This document shows, piece by piece, positions 21,916-33,700 of a stretch of 64,000 nucleotides of DNA; the first letter of the stretch is position 1; the number at the start of each line of letters is the position of its first letter. A model generated the notes under the pieces. It ran no database searches, was not told where the DNA came from, and saw only the letters and a list, made by a program, of their open reading frames with translations. The stretch is taken from assembly GCF_000003195.3 (NCBI RefSeq), contig NC_012874.2, forward strand, positions 4,495,001 through 4,559,000. Direction: 5' to 3'. The translations under genes were made by a program, and so were the position numbers. This DNA is from Sorghum bicolor. Lineage: Eukaryota > Streptophyta > Magnoliopsida > Poales > Poaceae.

Positions 21916-24868
21916 TTACGAATAGTCCTCGTGGTTGGGATTATATGTCTCGTCATCACTGTCAATATTATCCAAATAAGCGACACTATCCGAAGGTCCT
22001 ACGTCATCGTCTTCGTCTTCATCACCAGCGACAAGTAATCGCTCAAGCATTTGTATGTCCTTGGCATTTTGCACCACGTCTCCATCATCCTCGTCATCAA
22101 CCGTTTCGTTGTCTTCTTCCATTTCGAGGGCCTGAGGTAGGAGTATCTGAAGTGTCCCCGATAGCCCATCTTCCTGATAGAACTCTCCATCATATGTGTT
22201 TGTGTTAAAGTTGTAATCGTCATCGTTTGGGGCTGGGAGTTTCCCGTGTGGAGAAACCTGGTGCACAATAGCCCACCCCTGAAGCTCTTGTTTGGCTTGA
22301 TTCGCATATCTCTTGTAATACACCTGCACGGCCTGTTGAGCCACAATGTAGATATCCTTTCCTGGATATACAGAATCTTCTCGCACCTCGACTAGCCCAA
22401 GACTAGGGGTGAGTCTCGTTTCGCGAGGATTAAACCAGTGGCATTTAAACATGACAGGTTTCAGAGGTTTGTCACCATCAAATTCAAGTTGGTAGATGTC
22501 CTCAACTCTTCCATGGTAGTCGAGGCCATCAGTGCCGAGAGTACAAACTCCACTATTTGTGGTTTTCCGATTGGGCCGGATATTCTCGTATCTTGTTGTG
22601 TGGAAGCGATAACCGTTCACATCATATCCGGTAAATGACTTCACCCTAACTTGGCAGCCGTTTGCAACCTGTTTCAACTCGACACTCATGGACGAGTCGG
22701 TCCGGGCCTTTCGTTTGAACCAAGAAATAAAATCAGGCCTATCCGCTCCCGGGCCCCGGGATAGAAGGATGTCTTGTTCTTGCGGGGTTGGATCTCTTGG
22801 TTCATTCCAAGATTCACGAACAAATTCCCCGATAAACGGTTGCATCTCAGTAAGGTTGTTGAACAAGTATAGCATGATACTGCACCATTCGTTATTTGTC
22901 AAAATCTTCACGGTGGATGCACTTGTGCTACCGAGTTGTCCATGGAAAAGACTTAGAGTCAATTCATTTTCGTCGACATTGTAACGTGGAAGTGGGTTGT
23001 GATTGCTCGGCAGATTGGGCTTGTAGTACTGTGTAGTGAAGTTTGCCACCTCCTCCCTCAGGTATGCCTCTGCAACGGAAGCCTCAATTCTGGCTTTATT
23101 TGTACATTTCTTGCAAAGAGTCTTCAGTACCCTCTCCACTGTAAAACACCAGCGAAACTGCACAGGCCCCCCCAAACGTACTTCAGTGGGAAGGTGCACG
23201 ACCAAATGCTGCATCGACAAGAAAAATCCCGGTGGGAAGATCTTCTCCAGCTTACAGACCAACACAGGTGCCTGTTTTTCTAACTCTATAGCGATGTTTC
23301 GAGATACCTCCTTAGCACACAACAGGCGGAAGAAATAGCTCAACTCAGCCAACACTTTCCAGACATGCTCAGGGACATACCCACGGACCATTGCAGGGAG
23401 AAGCCGCTCAATCCATACATGGTAGTCATGACTCTTCATCCCGTTGACTCGCAAAGTGGTTAAGTTCACTCCTCTGCTGGTCAAACGACGAATACTTGCC
23501 ACCCTTTTTCAACCAAATAAACCTCACAGCTTCCATGCATACGGGACACGAAAACTTCCCGTGAACACACCAGGCGCAGAATAACCCGTACGCCAGGAAA
23601 TCATGTAGAGAGTAGTGATACCAAACATACAGTTTGAAGCTTGACCTTGTAGCTCGGTCGTATGTCCATACCCCTTCCCAAGCTTCAATCAATTCGTCAA
23701 TCAGAGGCTCCATGAAGATCCCCATGTTGCTCCCTGGGTGTCCAGGAATTATCAAGGATAGAAAAACGTTTTGTCGTTGGAAGGCAATGCCAGGGGGAAG
23801 GTTGAGAGGGATAGTGAACACAGGCCAACATGTGTATGGGGAAGACATCATTCCATAAGGATTGAATCCATCTGTTGCAAAGGCCACACGTACATTCCGA
23901 GCCTCAGCTGCTTTCTCAGGATGTCGATCATTAAAGTATTGCCATGCTTCAGCATCGGATGGATGGACCATCTTGTCCGGATGGTACCGCTTGCCATTCT
24001 TATGCCAAGTCATCTGTTTCGCAGTTTCCTCGGCCATGAAAAGTCGTTGGATCCTCGCCATGAAAGGAAGGTGACGTAACACTCTAGCGGGGATGGTAAG
24101 CTGCACTTTCTGGCCATCACCAGATACTGCCTCGAGGTATCTTGAGGCTCCACACTTCGGACAGTACTTTGCATTCTCGTGTTCTTTCCGAAATAGGACG
24201 CAACCTTTCGGACAACAATGTATCTTATCATATGGCATCTTGAGCGCACGAAGGAGTTTTTCTGACTCGTACAAGTTTGGGGGCAGAATATGATCCTTCG
24301 GTAGCATGGTGGCAAACACAGTCAACATCTTATCGAAGCCTTCTCGACTCAGGTTCAGCTCGGCCTTCAGCCCAATCACACGCCCAATGCCATCCAGCTG
24401 AGAAATAGTTGTATGCTTGTGAAGGGGTTTAGACGCCGACTCCAACATTTTGTAGAAGGCTTCTACGTTTGCCTCCATGTCCTCCTTGTCACGTCCTTCA
24501 GCGAACTGAGCTTGGTGAGTGTCGTCTAGCATGTCGGCTACCCCAGCATCATCATTAAAAGGCTCAAGACGTGGTCTCACCACCTCCTCTCTGATACGGT
24601 CTTCACCATGGTAGATCCACCGGTAGTAGCCCGGCGTATAACCATGGTACACCAAATGTTTACCCATGGTCTCCTTGTTCACCCTCCTCTTGTTGTCACA
24701 GTGGCTGCACGGACACCAAACTAGCAAATGCCCTCTAGCTACAACCGCGCCAAATGCGTGGTTCAAGAAAGCATCTATCCTCTTCACCCAATCCATGTTG
24801 TAATCATTTCGGCTTCTTCGCCCCGTGTACATCCACTGACGGTCCTCCATCCACTGACGGTCCTCCAT
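21916..24868 (-). pseudogene. TNP2-type CACTA transposase with internal deletion
   Basis: The 5' frame (24868-23426) starts with a tandem MEDRQW duplication and has a transposase-associated N-terminus (CPCSHCDNKR). It continues through CPKCGASRYLE, the catalytic-core block FATDGFNPYGMMSSPYTCWPV, and CPVCMEAVRF. The 3' frame (23502-21916) resumes at NGMKSHDYHVWIERLLP, then DUF4218-like (HLVVHLPTEVRLGGPVQ) and DUF4216-like (FNPRETRL, DIYIVAQQAVQVYY) regions and an acidic tail. The two frames overlap out of phase at 23426-23502. Compared with the intact TNP2 at 50831-54190, about 180 residues are missing at the join, including the SIFWELPYW...IDVMH block that carries the second catalytic Asp. 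A nonfunctional transposase is therefore very likely. Confidence 0.88.
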
Positions 24869-24952
24869 CCTTTGACAAATACGACACCAAGTAACGTAAC
24901 CACCTAGCCGGTATTCCTACTGTCTAATAGGTGAGGATAGGTCCTAATCCCA

Positions 24953-25154
24953 CCCGCGTATGCGTAGATGAGGTCAGTTTCCATGCTCCGCTACGATCCG
25001 AGACAGAGTTTCGGCAGCACCTCCCCGCTGTTCTCCCAATACACGTCCTGCAAAGGAGTTTGTGTATTCGGAGAACAATGGAAAGGTGATGCCGAAATTC
25101 TGGCCCAAGATCGGAGCGGAACATGGAAACTAACCTCATCTACGCATACGCGGG
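24953..25154. repeat. Imperfect inverted repeat upstream of the TNP2 gene
   Basis: Arms 24953-25044 and 25062-25154 pair with about 80% identity. Landmarks are CCGCGTATGCGTAGATGAGGT, AGTTTCCATG, TTCGGCANCACCT and GTTCTCC, then AATACAC at the loop. A related short palindrome (CCTCCCC TGTA CGGGGAGG) lies near 25478-25498. Both lie in the 5' untranslated part of the minus-strand transposase transcript. Confidence 0.75.
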
Positions 25155-25734
25155 CTGTCCAAGAAACATGGACAATCCGAAACAGATACGATCGGATACA
25201 CACATTGATCTATATGCATCCAATCGTATCTCTTTCGGACGGGAGACGCCTAACTCGTTTACACATTCTACGACAAAGACAAAGGAGTAGAGCTGGTTTA
25301 TACCTAAGGTGGCGGTGGAGAAAGGGTAGCGAGGCAGTGACGAGTCGGGGCAGTGGCGAGTCACAGCGGTGCAGGCAGACCAGCAGCACCGACGTAGACG
25401 ATCAGCTCCTCCGAAGCTCCTCTCACGTCCTCTGCTGTGTAAAATAAAAAAAACATTAGTTAAAAATTTCGGCAGAACCTCCCCTGTACGGGGAGGTTCC
25501 CAAAACCTGCAAAACAAAATCGACTCGATGGCCGACACACAGAAACACGACACGACGGCCGATATATTATCAATAGGAGGCACGAAGGCCATCCGCATCA
25601 AAAAAACGGCGCGATGGCCGAGAACCTACTACTACTACTACTGAAAATAAATTTTTGAACCTAACTAAAATTTCTAACTATACAAACAAACTAAAAATTC
25701 CAACTATACTAACTAACTAAAATTTCTAACCTAA

Positions 25735-25977
25735 GGCCTTGTTTAGTTCACCCTGAAAACCAAAAAGTTTTTAAGATTCCCCGTCACATCGAATCTTGTG
25801 GCACATACATGAAACATTAAATATAAACGAAAACAAAAACTAATTACACAGTTTAGCTGTAAATCACGAGACGAATCTTTTGATCCTAGTTAGTCCATGA
25901 TCGGATAATATTTGTCACAAACAAATGAAAGTGCTACAGTACCGAAACGTTTTCAGTTTTCGGAACTAAACAAGGCC
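25735..25977. mobile_element. Tourist-like MITE nested in CACTA 1, GGCCTTGTTTA family, copy 6
   Basis: It starts GGCCTTGTTTAGTTC and ends GGAACTAAACAAGGCC, with TAA on both sides (25732-25734 and 25978-25980). It sits between the 5' exon and the transposase ORF, apparently in an intron. Confidence 0.9.
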
Positions 25978-26038
25978 TAACTAACTAACTAAACACCCTA
26001 AACCCTATATACTAAATCAAATGAACAGAGGGGCTTAC

Positions 26039-26350
26039 CTGCTGCTCAGGGAGGGAGATCGGGCCGGGCACCACCAGCGGCGGGGTGGAGCTTGGGCGGC
26101 CGGCTGCGGGCAGTGCTCGGGCGGGCGGCTGGCGGCGGCATCGAGGCTCCGGCGAGCGGCGGGCGGCTGGCGCGCACGGGCGGCGGGCTGGGGGCGCGCG
26201 GGACGACGCAGCGCGCGCTGGGCGGCCTGGCGAGCGCAGGGCGGCGAGCGCGAGCAGCCGTGAGCGGGGCGGGCGCGAGCGCGGGCCGGCGAGCGACGTG
26301 CGGCGTGCGGCGGCGGCGGCAGCGGGCGAGCGGGCGCTGGGAAGTCAAAT
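26039..26350 (-). other. Probable GC-rich 5' untranslated exon of the CACTA 1 transcript
   Basis: On the minus strand this GC-rich block ends GAGCAGCAG followed by GTAAGCC, a good splice donor (intron from 26038). It lies between the subterminal array and the transposase gene, where CACTA elements have their promoter and first exon. The open frames in it on either strand are composition artefacts. Confidence 0.5.
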
Positions 26351-26389
26351 GACCCCCAGCGCCCGCTCGGGCGTTTTATTACGGTCGAC

Positions 26390-27390
26390 CTCTTTGCCGA
26401 GGGTCTAGATCCAGGGCCCTCGGCAAAGAGTTTCTTATTTTTTTCTTATTAATTTCTTTGCCGAGGGCTTGACCTAGGGCCCTCGGCAAAGATTATTTTT
26501 AAATTTTTTTCTTCCGAGTTAGTCTTTGCCGAGGGCCTTGAATACGTGCCCTCGGCAAAGATACTGGTGATCACATGTGAGATGTTTGGGTTTTGTGCAC
26601 CAGACGTTACCACAGACTCGGAATTTTTTGAAATTTTTATCATAGCATCCACATGTGATAACATGTTATGTCACCAAGTTTCGTGATTTTCTGAGTTTGT
26701 TTTCATTTTATATATTCAAAAAAACGATTTCACGCAACTTGGTCCACATGTTTCAGGGGGTAAACGTTCGATATTTCATGTGGCTTTCTGCATACGGTCT
26801 GGAAATGCACTAACAATCATGAATGTCAAGATTGAAATAATTAAATACTATTATTTAATGCACCTGTAGTTTGAATTTGAAATTTGTCGAAAAATTCAAC
26901 AAATTCAAAAAATCCAAAAAATATACCAAAGTTATTTCAAAATGAACCAAACTTTGACATGTACTTAAAAATAGTGTAGGTGTGCCACAGAAAGAAAAAA
27001 ACATGGATCCAAAAAAACAAAAAAAATTTGCCGAGGGCCCACTCCAGACCCTCGGCAAAGAGGGAGTTGCCGAGAGCAGGCTGGCCGGCCCTCGGCAAAG
27101 TCTGACCTCCGGCAGTGCTTTGCCGAGGGCTTAACTACGGGCACTCGGCAAAGCCTAACGCCCAGAGCCGCCGTTACTCTGGGCCCACACCGCTGAGCGC
27201 CCCTTCTTTGCCGAGGGCCCGGCCCTCGGCAAAGATGGGCCTTGACCGAGGGCGTTTCTCTGCCGAGGGCCCGGCCCTCGGCGAAGAAGCCTTTGCCGAA
27301 GGTCACTCTTTGCCGTGGGTTGGCCCTCGGCAAAGATGGCCTTTGCCGAGTGCCCGATATCCGGCCCTCGGCAAAACAAAAAACCCTCGG
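26390..27390. repeat. Right subterminal repeat array of CACTA 1
   Basis: CTTTGCCGAGGGC and its complement recur at 26390-26565 and 27030-27390. They flank about 465 bp of AT-rich DNA without the motif (26566-27029). Many copies form palindromes. Confidence 0.9.
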
Positions 27391-27436
27391 CAGCGTTGCT
27401 GTTTCCAGTAGTGGATATCACATGAGGGTGTTGCAT

Positions 27437-28239
27437 GGGTGTTCGGATACTAATAGGAAAACAAATTACAGAATCCGTCGGGAACCACGAGACGAATTTA
27501 TTAAGCCTAATTAATCAGTCATTAGCACATATATTACTGTAGCAATTAGTGTCTAATTATGGATTAATTAGGATTAAAGATTTGTCTCACAAAATCTAAT
27601 TAATCTGTGCCATTAGTTTTTTATTTTATCTATATTTAATACTTTTTGCATGTGTCTAAATATTCGATGTAAGAGCATCTCCAACCATTATGCATTCGAA
27701 GTTATGTATTTTCGGCAAATTGCAAACCCCCAAATGAAAATGGCAAGGCTAAAATCGGGTGATCTCCAACCGTTATGCAAAATGCCAAGTCCATCATCTT
27801 TCTTTTTCTGGAAATTTTGTTTCGCGGCACTCCTTCCCGCGCCGCCAATCGATCCCGCGCCGTCGTCTCCCGTTTACCAATTCCCGTTGGCCATCAGTTC
27901 GTCGTCGTACAGGTTCGCCCCTTGGCTCTAGTACCGATCTCCATCAGGTCCTTCGCCAGAAGGCGTACCTGGCCGCGCGAAGGGAAGAAAAAAGCCCGCG
28001 AGGTGGAACCGAGAATCCCGTGATCTCTATTTGCATAGCCGGACTCCTTTGGCATATATGCCAAGTTTCCCCCTCCAAATGCATAGCTATGTAAAATGCA
28101 AAGTCCAAATGCATAACGATTGGAGGGGTTTTTTTTGGAGTTTTATGCATTTTGGTAAATGCCAAGTCCATTTGCATAATGGTTGGAGTTGCTCTAATAG
28201 GACGGGCGAAAAGGTTCTAGATAAAAACTAAACAGGGCC
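27437..28239. mobile_element. MITE of a second family, split by another MITE
   Basis: The left part (27437-27672) begins GGGTGTTCGGATACT and contains AACCACGAGACGAATTTATT and TTAATCAGTCATTAGC, typical of a common grass MITE. The right part resumes after the inner element and ends AACTAAACAGGGCC at 28239. The terminal repeats are degraded. Confidence 0.7.
27673..28194. mobile_element. Tourist-like MITE, GAGCATCTCCAAC family, nested
   Basis: It begins GAGCATCTCCAACCATTATG and ends with the inverse CATAATGGTTGGAGTTGCTC, with TAA at 27670-27672 and 28195-28197. It is 522 bp long, has internal repeats of the ATGCAAAATGCCAAGTC type, and encodes nothing recognisable. The TSD is clean. Confidence 0.88.
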
Positions 28240-28467
28240 ACAGTCTGATCTATGATAAGGGTAGCCCAGGTCATTCCTGCCACATTGGCTCCGACCCTGA
28301 TGCTCAATAAAAATTCCCCGGAAGCCAAATACTGCCATGATATAGCATAGGAGATAGCCAGAGAAATTTGGATATTTGCCATTGCAAACAATGGGCTTCG
28401 CAAAATTGCCATTCAAAAGAGTGACTTTGAAAAGATTGCCATCCAAAAGATAGCCATAACTTTAAGA

Positions 28468-29245
28468 GTCAGATAGAGACACCTCCTACTTGTGTTTTCA
28501 TTCCCCATGAAGGCCTCCTCGCCGTACATCTTCTTCGAATCAAAAGTTCAAAACTATGCGCATGGCCCTCCATATTGACTTTGGAGGTCCCTCGACGCCA
28601 CGGGTGAAGGTATTATGTGTAGGGGTGCAAAAGCACAACCACCCAAAAAATTACAAAAAACAGTGATTTTGATTAAAATTGTATTATATATGCACCATAT
28701 ATTAGACTTATCTATGCATCCATACGACAAGTGAACCATCCTCTAATTTGCTCTAGCTTTGTCTACCGCACAATGGATGAAAATATCTGGTTGGCAGGAC
28801 CCTAACAGACAAGAAAGACAGGAGCAACTCTGTATGAAGCTTGCTGTCATTTCAGCAGAAACTGCATTGGAGGAGTTAATCAGATTCTAGAAAAATGAAA
28901 TGGAAAACACAGAAAATTGGTATGCTGCCATGCATATGCAGCTCTCTAACACGTCATGTTGTGCTGCTCTCTACGGTCTATATGGGTTTGTTTAGTTGGG
29001 GAAAATTTTTGATTTTGGCTACTGTAGCACTTTCGTTTGTATTTGATAATTATTGTCCAGTCACTAACTAGACTCAAATGATCCGTCTTGCAAATTAAAG
29101 ATAAATTGTGTACTTAGTTAATTTTTAATCTATATTTAATGCTCCATACATACGTCCAAAGATTTGATGTGACGGAAAACTAAACGAGGCCTTAACAACA
29201 AAAGTCACAAAAGGAAATTCATTGCGATGCCTGGGATATGATGCA
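28468..29245. repeat. Diverged copy of the 18.43-18.74 kb segment, with a MITE inside
   Basis: From about 28570 this matches 18430-18735 in order, interrupted at 28984-29191 by a MITE. Its first 100 bp (28468-28565: CACTTGTGTTTNCNTT-like start, CCTCNTNGCCGT, TCTTCTTCNAATC, TATGCNCAT) also resemble 63236-63335. The preceding 28240-28467 has short GCCATTCAAAAG/GCCATCCAAAAG repeats and no gene. Confidence 0.65.
28984..29191. mobile_element. Tourist-like MITE, GGCCTTGTTTA family, copy 7
   Basis: It begins GGGTTTGTTTAGTTGGGG and ends ACTAAACGAGGCC, with the family interior (TGTAGCACTTTCGTTTG). Comparison with the empty segment at about 18670-18690 confirms that it was inserted into older DNA. Confidence 0.82.
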
Positions 29246-29330
29246 TGTACAGTACGCTTCCATGTATCCTACACAGCTGCAGGGCTTAATTCTTGAGGTG
29301 ATTAGAGGCTCCTCATCTCCAACAGGCTAA

Positions 29331-30196
29331 ACATCTCCTTCCGCCGCAATTTAGCGGGGAGAAACCTACAGGACTGGCACAGAATTGTTGCTTCTCTACA
29401 GAATGTGAATTTACAAGAGGAAAGAGATGTTTTCGTTTGGTCTTTACATTCATCAGGTAATTTTTCAGTTAGCTCGATGTATGCCGCGTTAATTAACAAT
29501 GGTGTCAGAGTGCCACAAGATATATGACAGATCAAAGTTCCTACAAAAGAGGTGTGATTCTAACAAAAGATAACCTAGCCCGTCGTAATTGGAATGGTGA
29601 CACGAGATGTAGCTTTTGCCATTCTATAGAAACTATTCATCACCTCTTTTTTGATTGTTTTTATGCCAAATTTCTGTGGCGTGCAGTACATTTAATGTTT
29701 GGGATATCACCTCCTCTTAGCATAGAGGATTTATTTGTTCATTGGTCTAAGTTGGGTGATAACTTGCACAATTCTTTGTTATTAACAGCAGCATCGGCTT
29801 TATGTTGGACAATTTGGTTAACACGAAACGAGTGGTTTTTGACAAAAGTAGACCAAAAACTTTTTTGCAGGTACTCCTCCAGGGAACACATTGGCTGCGC
29901 CAATGGGCAAGACTGCAACGGCGTGATGATCAGCGGGACCAGCTCATTCTTGTTGGACATCATCTTGAGTCGTCAGCCTTGCATTTTTTAGCTCAAATGG
30001 TTGGTTGTCAAATAGGTTTATTGGTCTCTCTTAGTCAAATCTTTACTTCATGTTTCTTTTTTTATCTTTTCCAAAGTAAATTGTGTAAACTTTGGAAATA
30101 GTGCGCTGAACAGATATTCAAACTATGTAATAATTTGTCTGATTCTACTTGTTGGTAGATGAAGCCGGATATAAACTATCCTTTATCTAAAAAAAA
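29331..30196 (+). mobile_element. 5'-truncated L1-type LINE with 15-bp TSD
   Basis: TCTCCAACAGGCTAA stands at 29316-29330 and again at 30197-30211, and the element ends in eight A residues, as expected for target-primed reverse transcription. The body encodes the end of a plant L1 ORF2: RNLQDWHRIVASLQ, SLHSSGNFSVSSMY, and then the zinc-binding zf-RVT domain (CSFCHSIETIHHLFFDC...FLWRAV) at 29524-29991. A stop at about 29527 and a small deletion with frameshift separate the two coding parts. Only about 866 bp of the 3' end was copied, so it is dead on arrival. Confidence 0.9.
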
Positions 30197-30211
30197 TCTC
30201 CAACAGGCTAA

Positions 30212-30550
30212 TTTGTAATTTTATGGTGCTCGGAAATAAGAGCCCTCCATTTCGTTGTTTAAAAATAGAAAAACCCAGATAGTCGATAGAAAGAAGTTAA
30301 GTTATGGGCCGAACAAAAAAAAATACATGGACCAAAACTGGTTTCTAATTAAATTAGGAAGTTATAACAGTATTTTAACTAAATAAAAAAAAACTACTTC
30401 TCATCTCCGCACGTGCGCTCTCTCTCTTTTATCGTCTCCCGCACGTATCATCCAACCTAATCAAGCTAGTTTAATTAATTACACTTGCAACTCAACTGAA
30501 AAATCCATGCCAAAAATCTTCGCTGCCGAATGAATCAGTAAATACAAACT
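30212..30550. other. Pre-insertion genomic DNA
   Basis: This short stretch lies between the LINE and the copia element. No gene or repeat is recognised. Its last five bases (CAAAC) are the copia target site. Confidence 0.5.
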
Positions 30551-30765
30551 GTATAAGAAAATGAGAGAACGAGATAACCCTTCAGGGCTCTCGGTTGCTT
30601 GATATATAGAGCCGGGAATAACCCAACCGCCATGGCATACAAGATAAGGTTTGTTACAACATAATCTCAACAAACTAACACACAAGCAACCATTTACAAG
30701 ACCTGATACAACACGTCAACTAACTTACTGACTAACTAGGGAAGATATCAACTGAATATCTTTCA
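30551..30765 (-). repeat. Copia 3' LTR
   Basis: Read on the minus strand it starts TGAAAGATATTCAG just after the purine tract GATTGAGGGGGAG and ends CTTATACA. The TSD CAAAC follows. The copy at the other end has lost its terminal dinucleotides. Confidence 0.92.
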
Positions 30766-30780
30766 CACTCCCCCTCAATC

Positions 30781-33700
30781 TTAGCCACTGAAGAGGTTAA
30801 GATTGGCACGAAATTGGCGAAGCTGAGCAGCAGAAATAGGCTTTGTAAAGCCATCAGCAACTTGATCAGCCGAATTGATGAATCGAATGTCAAGCACCTT
30901 GTTGGCAACGCGTTCACGAACAAAATGAAAATCAATCTCAATATGCTTAGTCCGAGCATGAAAGACAGGATCCGCCGAGAGATACTGGGCACCCAAATTA
31001 TTGCACCAAAGACGCGCAACAACAGGATGAGAAATCTTCAACTCAGTCAACACTTTTTGAACCCAGATCATCTCAGTAGTAGCATTAGCAAGGGCTTTAT
31101 ATTCTGCTTCAGTACTAGAGCGAGACACCGTGGCCTGTTTTCGAGCCATCCAGGAGATCAGATTACTGCCGAGAAACACAGCAAAGCCACCTGTAGACCG
31201 ACGATCATCCACACATCCAGCCCAATCGGCATCCGGAAAAGCACTGACTAGTGTAGAAGATGAACGTCTGATCTGATGGCCTACGGAGATAGTGCCCCCG
31301 ACATAGCGAAGTATCCTTTTGACCGCAGTCCAATGCACCTTGGTCGGAGCGTGCAAAAATTGGCACACCTTGTTGACTGCAAAGGCAATATCCGGCTGAG
31401 TTAACGTGAGATATTGAAGAGCACCAACCACACTTCGATAATTTGTAGAGTCTTCTGGTCCTAGGGGATCACCAGCGTGTAGACTAAGTTTCTCTGACAC
31501 ACACATGGGAGTGTCGACCGGTTTGGCCGTGGTCAACCCTGTTGGAGATAGTATATCAGCAGCATACCGACCCTGTGACAAGAGCAGTCCATCTGGCTTG
31601 CGAGTAACCTCAATACCCAAGAAGAAGTGAAGATTACCCAGATCCTTGAGAGCAAAGTCTTGCTGCAAATCTCGAAGAAGAGCATCAGTAGCTTGCTGTG
31701 AAGAACTTCCCACAATAATGTCGTCCACATAGACAAGAACAAATATGACAACACCCCTACGACGAAAGTAGAACAGAGATGTGTCAGCCATGGATGGAGA
31801 GAACCCTAGTGTTGTCAGCCTCTTGCACAACCGAGCATACCAAGCTCGTGGAGCTTGCTTCAAGCCATAGATAGCCTTGTCCAACTTGCATACAGAGGTA
31901 GGATGAGCCTTATCTGCGTACCCGGGAGGTTGCTGCAGGTAAACTTCCTCCTCCAAGATACCATGAAGAAAAGCATTTTGCACATCAAGCTGACGAAGAA
32001 ACCATCCATTTGACACTGCTATAGACAGCACAAGACTAATAGTAGCAGCCTTAACCACGGGACTAAACGTCTCCTCATAGTCAATACCGTATTGTTGTTT
32101 GAATCCTTTTGCGACAAGACGCGCCTTGTACCGATCAATGGAGCCATCTGCTTTCCTCTTAATCTTATAAACCCATTTACAGCCCACAACATTTTTTCCC
32201 TTAGGTCGAGGAACCAGATGCCAAGTGTTGTTGCGGAGAAGGGCTTGATGTTCATGGTCCATAGCAGCAACCCACTCTTTTCTTGCGAAGGCTTGATTCA
32301 AAGACTGAGGTTCAGCACTTGACATTGTAGAATGCATTCCCCAGCGCACTATACCGTCACGGTACTGCTTAGGTTGGCGAATACCATGAGACAGGCGTGT
32401 CACCGGACGTTGGAGTGGTGCAAGCATAGAGGAGACAGCAGCAGACTCAGGTGCAGAAGATCCTGTGGCAAAAATCTCCGTGGGTCTCGGGGACACGGCC
32501 GAGGCGGGATCAGGCTGAGGCGTTGGCGACGGCTGAAGAACTCCGTGCGGATGCAGGCTTGGCGCAGAAGACCCGAAGGTGAACTCCTCCACTGCAGGCA
32601 GCGTGGACGGCGACAGAATTGGATCTGGCACCGATCCCGAAGACGGAGCACCATCAGACCCTGCACCTGCTGCAGTAGGATCCTCCTTGGGTGCTGAGCT
32701 GCTTCCCAACGGGGAGCACATGAAATGACGAGGTGCTCCACCCGCCGGAACTGCGCCGTTTTGTGCCGAATCAACATCACTTGAGCCTGCATTACTTCCT
32801 AGCACATCTTGGACATCAACAGCACTGGATACACCATTAGTACCATTAGGAGAAAGCAAATCATGACCATGCAAATTTCGTTCCCCAACACGCGATGATA
32901 GAGGGCCTAGGATGTCCGAGAGGAGTTCAAGCTCTTTCCTGAGGAGAGCACCGGCATTGGGATGCAAGGAGGCAAAAGGAAACACATGCTCGTCAAAGAC
33001 TACATCCCGAGAAATATAAACTCGCCCAACTTTGGGATCAAGACATTTGTATCCCTTATGCAACATGTTGTACCCGATGAACACACACTGTTTTGATCTA
33101 AACTCTAACTTCCTAGAGTTGTAAGGGCGGAGGTTCGGCCAGACAGCACAGCCAAAAACACGGAGAAAGGTATAGTCAGGATGTGTACCATGCAAGCGCT
33201 CAAAAGGAGACACATGACCTGTAACTTTGGATGGAAGCCGGTTGATGAGAAAAGTGGCGGCTGCAAAGGCTTCATCCCAGAATTTGAGCGGCATAGAGGC
33301 ATGTGCAAGAAGAGTAATGCCCATCTCGACAATGTGTCGATGCTTACGTTCAGCAGAGCCATTTTGCTAATGGGCATGAGGACAGGAAACGTGATGCGCA
33401 ATGCCTATGCGTTTAAAGAAGTTCAATGCTTGATACTCACCGCCCCAATCAGATTGTACAACCTTGATTTTCCTCCCATACTGGCTTTCAACAAGAGATT
33501 GAAATTCATAAAATATATGAAACACTTCAGATTTTTGGCATAGCATGTAGACCCAAGTGAATTTGCTATAGTCATCGGTAAAGGAAATATAGTATTTGTA
33601 ACGTCCAATAGAAGAAGGGGCAGGACCCAGACATCAGAAAAAATAAGGTCCATAGGACCATCGGACACACTGATAGACACAGGATATGGCAATTGATGAC

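Larger units (their letters stand above)
18883..27413 (-). mobile_element. CACTA (En/Spm) DNA transposon 1, CTTTGCCGAGGGC family
   Basis: The right end, read inward, is CACTACTGGAAACAGC; the left end is a degenerate CACTAGAGGATC. GAT flanks both sides (18880-18882 and 27414-27416), the 3-bp TSD expected of CACTA elements. Both ends carry arrays of CTTTGCCGAGGGC in both orientations. The 8531-bp element encodes, on the minus strand, a TNP2-type transposase and a second TNPA-like gene, both defective, and contains a nested MITE. It is non-autonomous in its present form. Confidence 0.93.

Noticed and set aside
26021..26408. Ala/Gly/Arg-rich open frames on both strands
   Set aside because: The block is extremely GC-rich and looks like an untranslated first exon; open frames are expected there by composition.
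18890..27390. CRISPR-like regularly repeated palindromes
   Set aside because: The repeats are CACTA subterminal motifs in both orientations with irregular spacing in a plant genome, not a CRISPR array.
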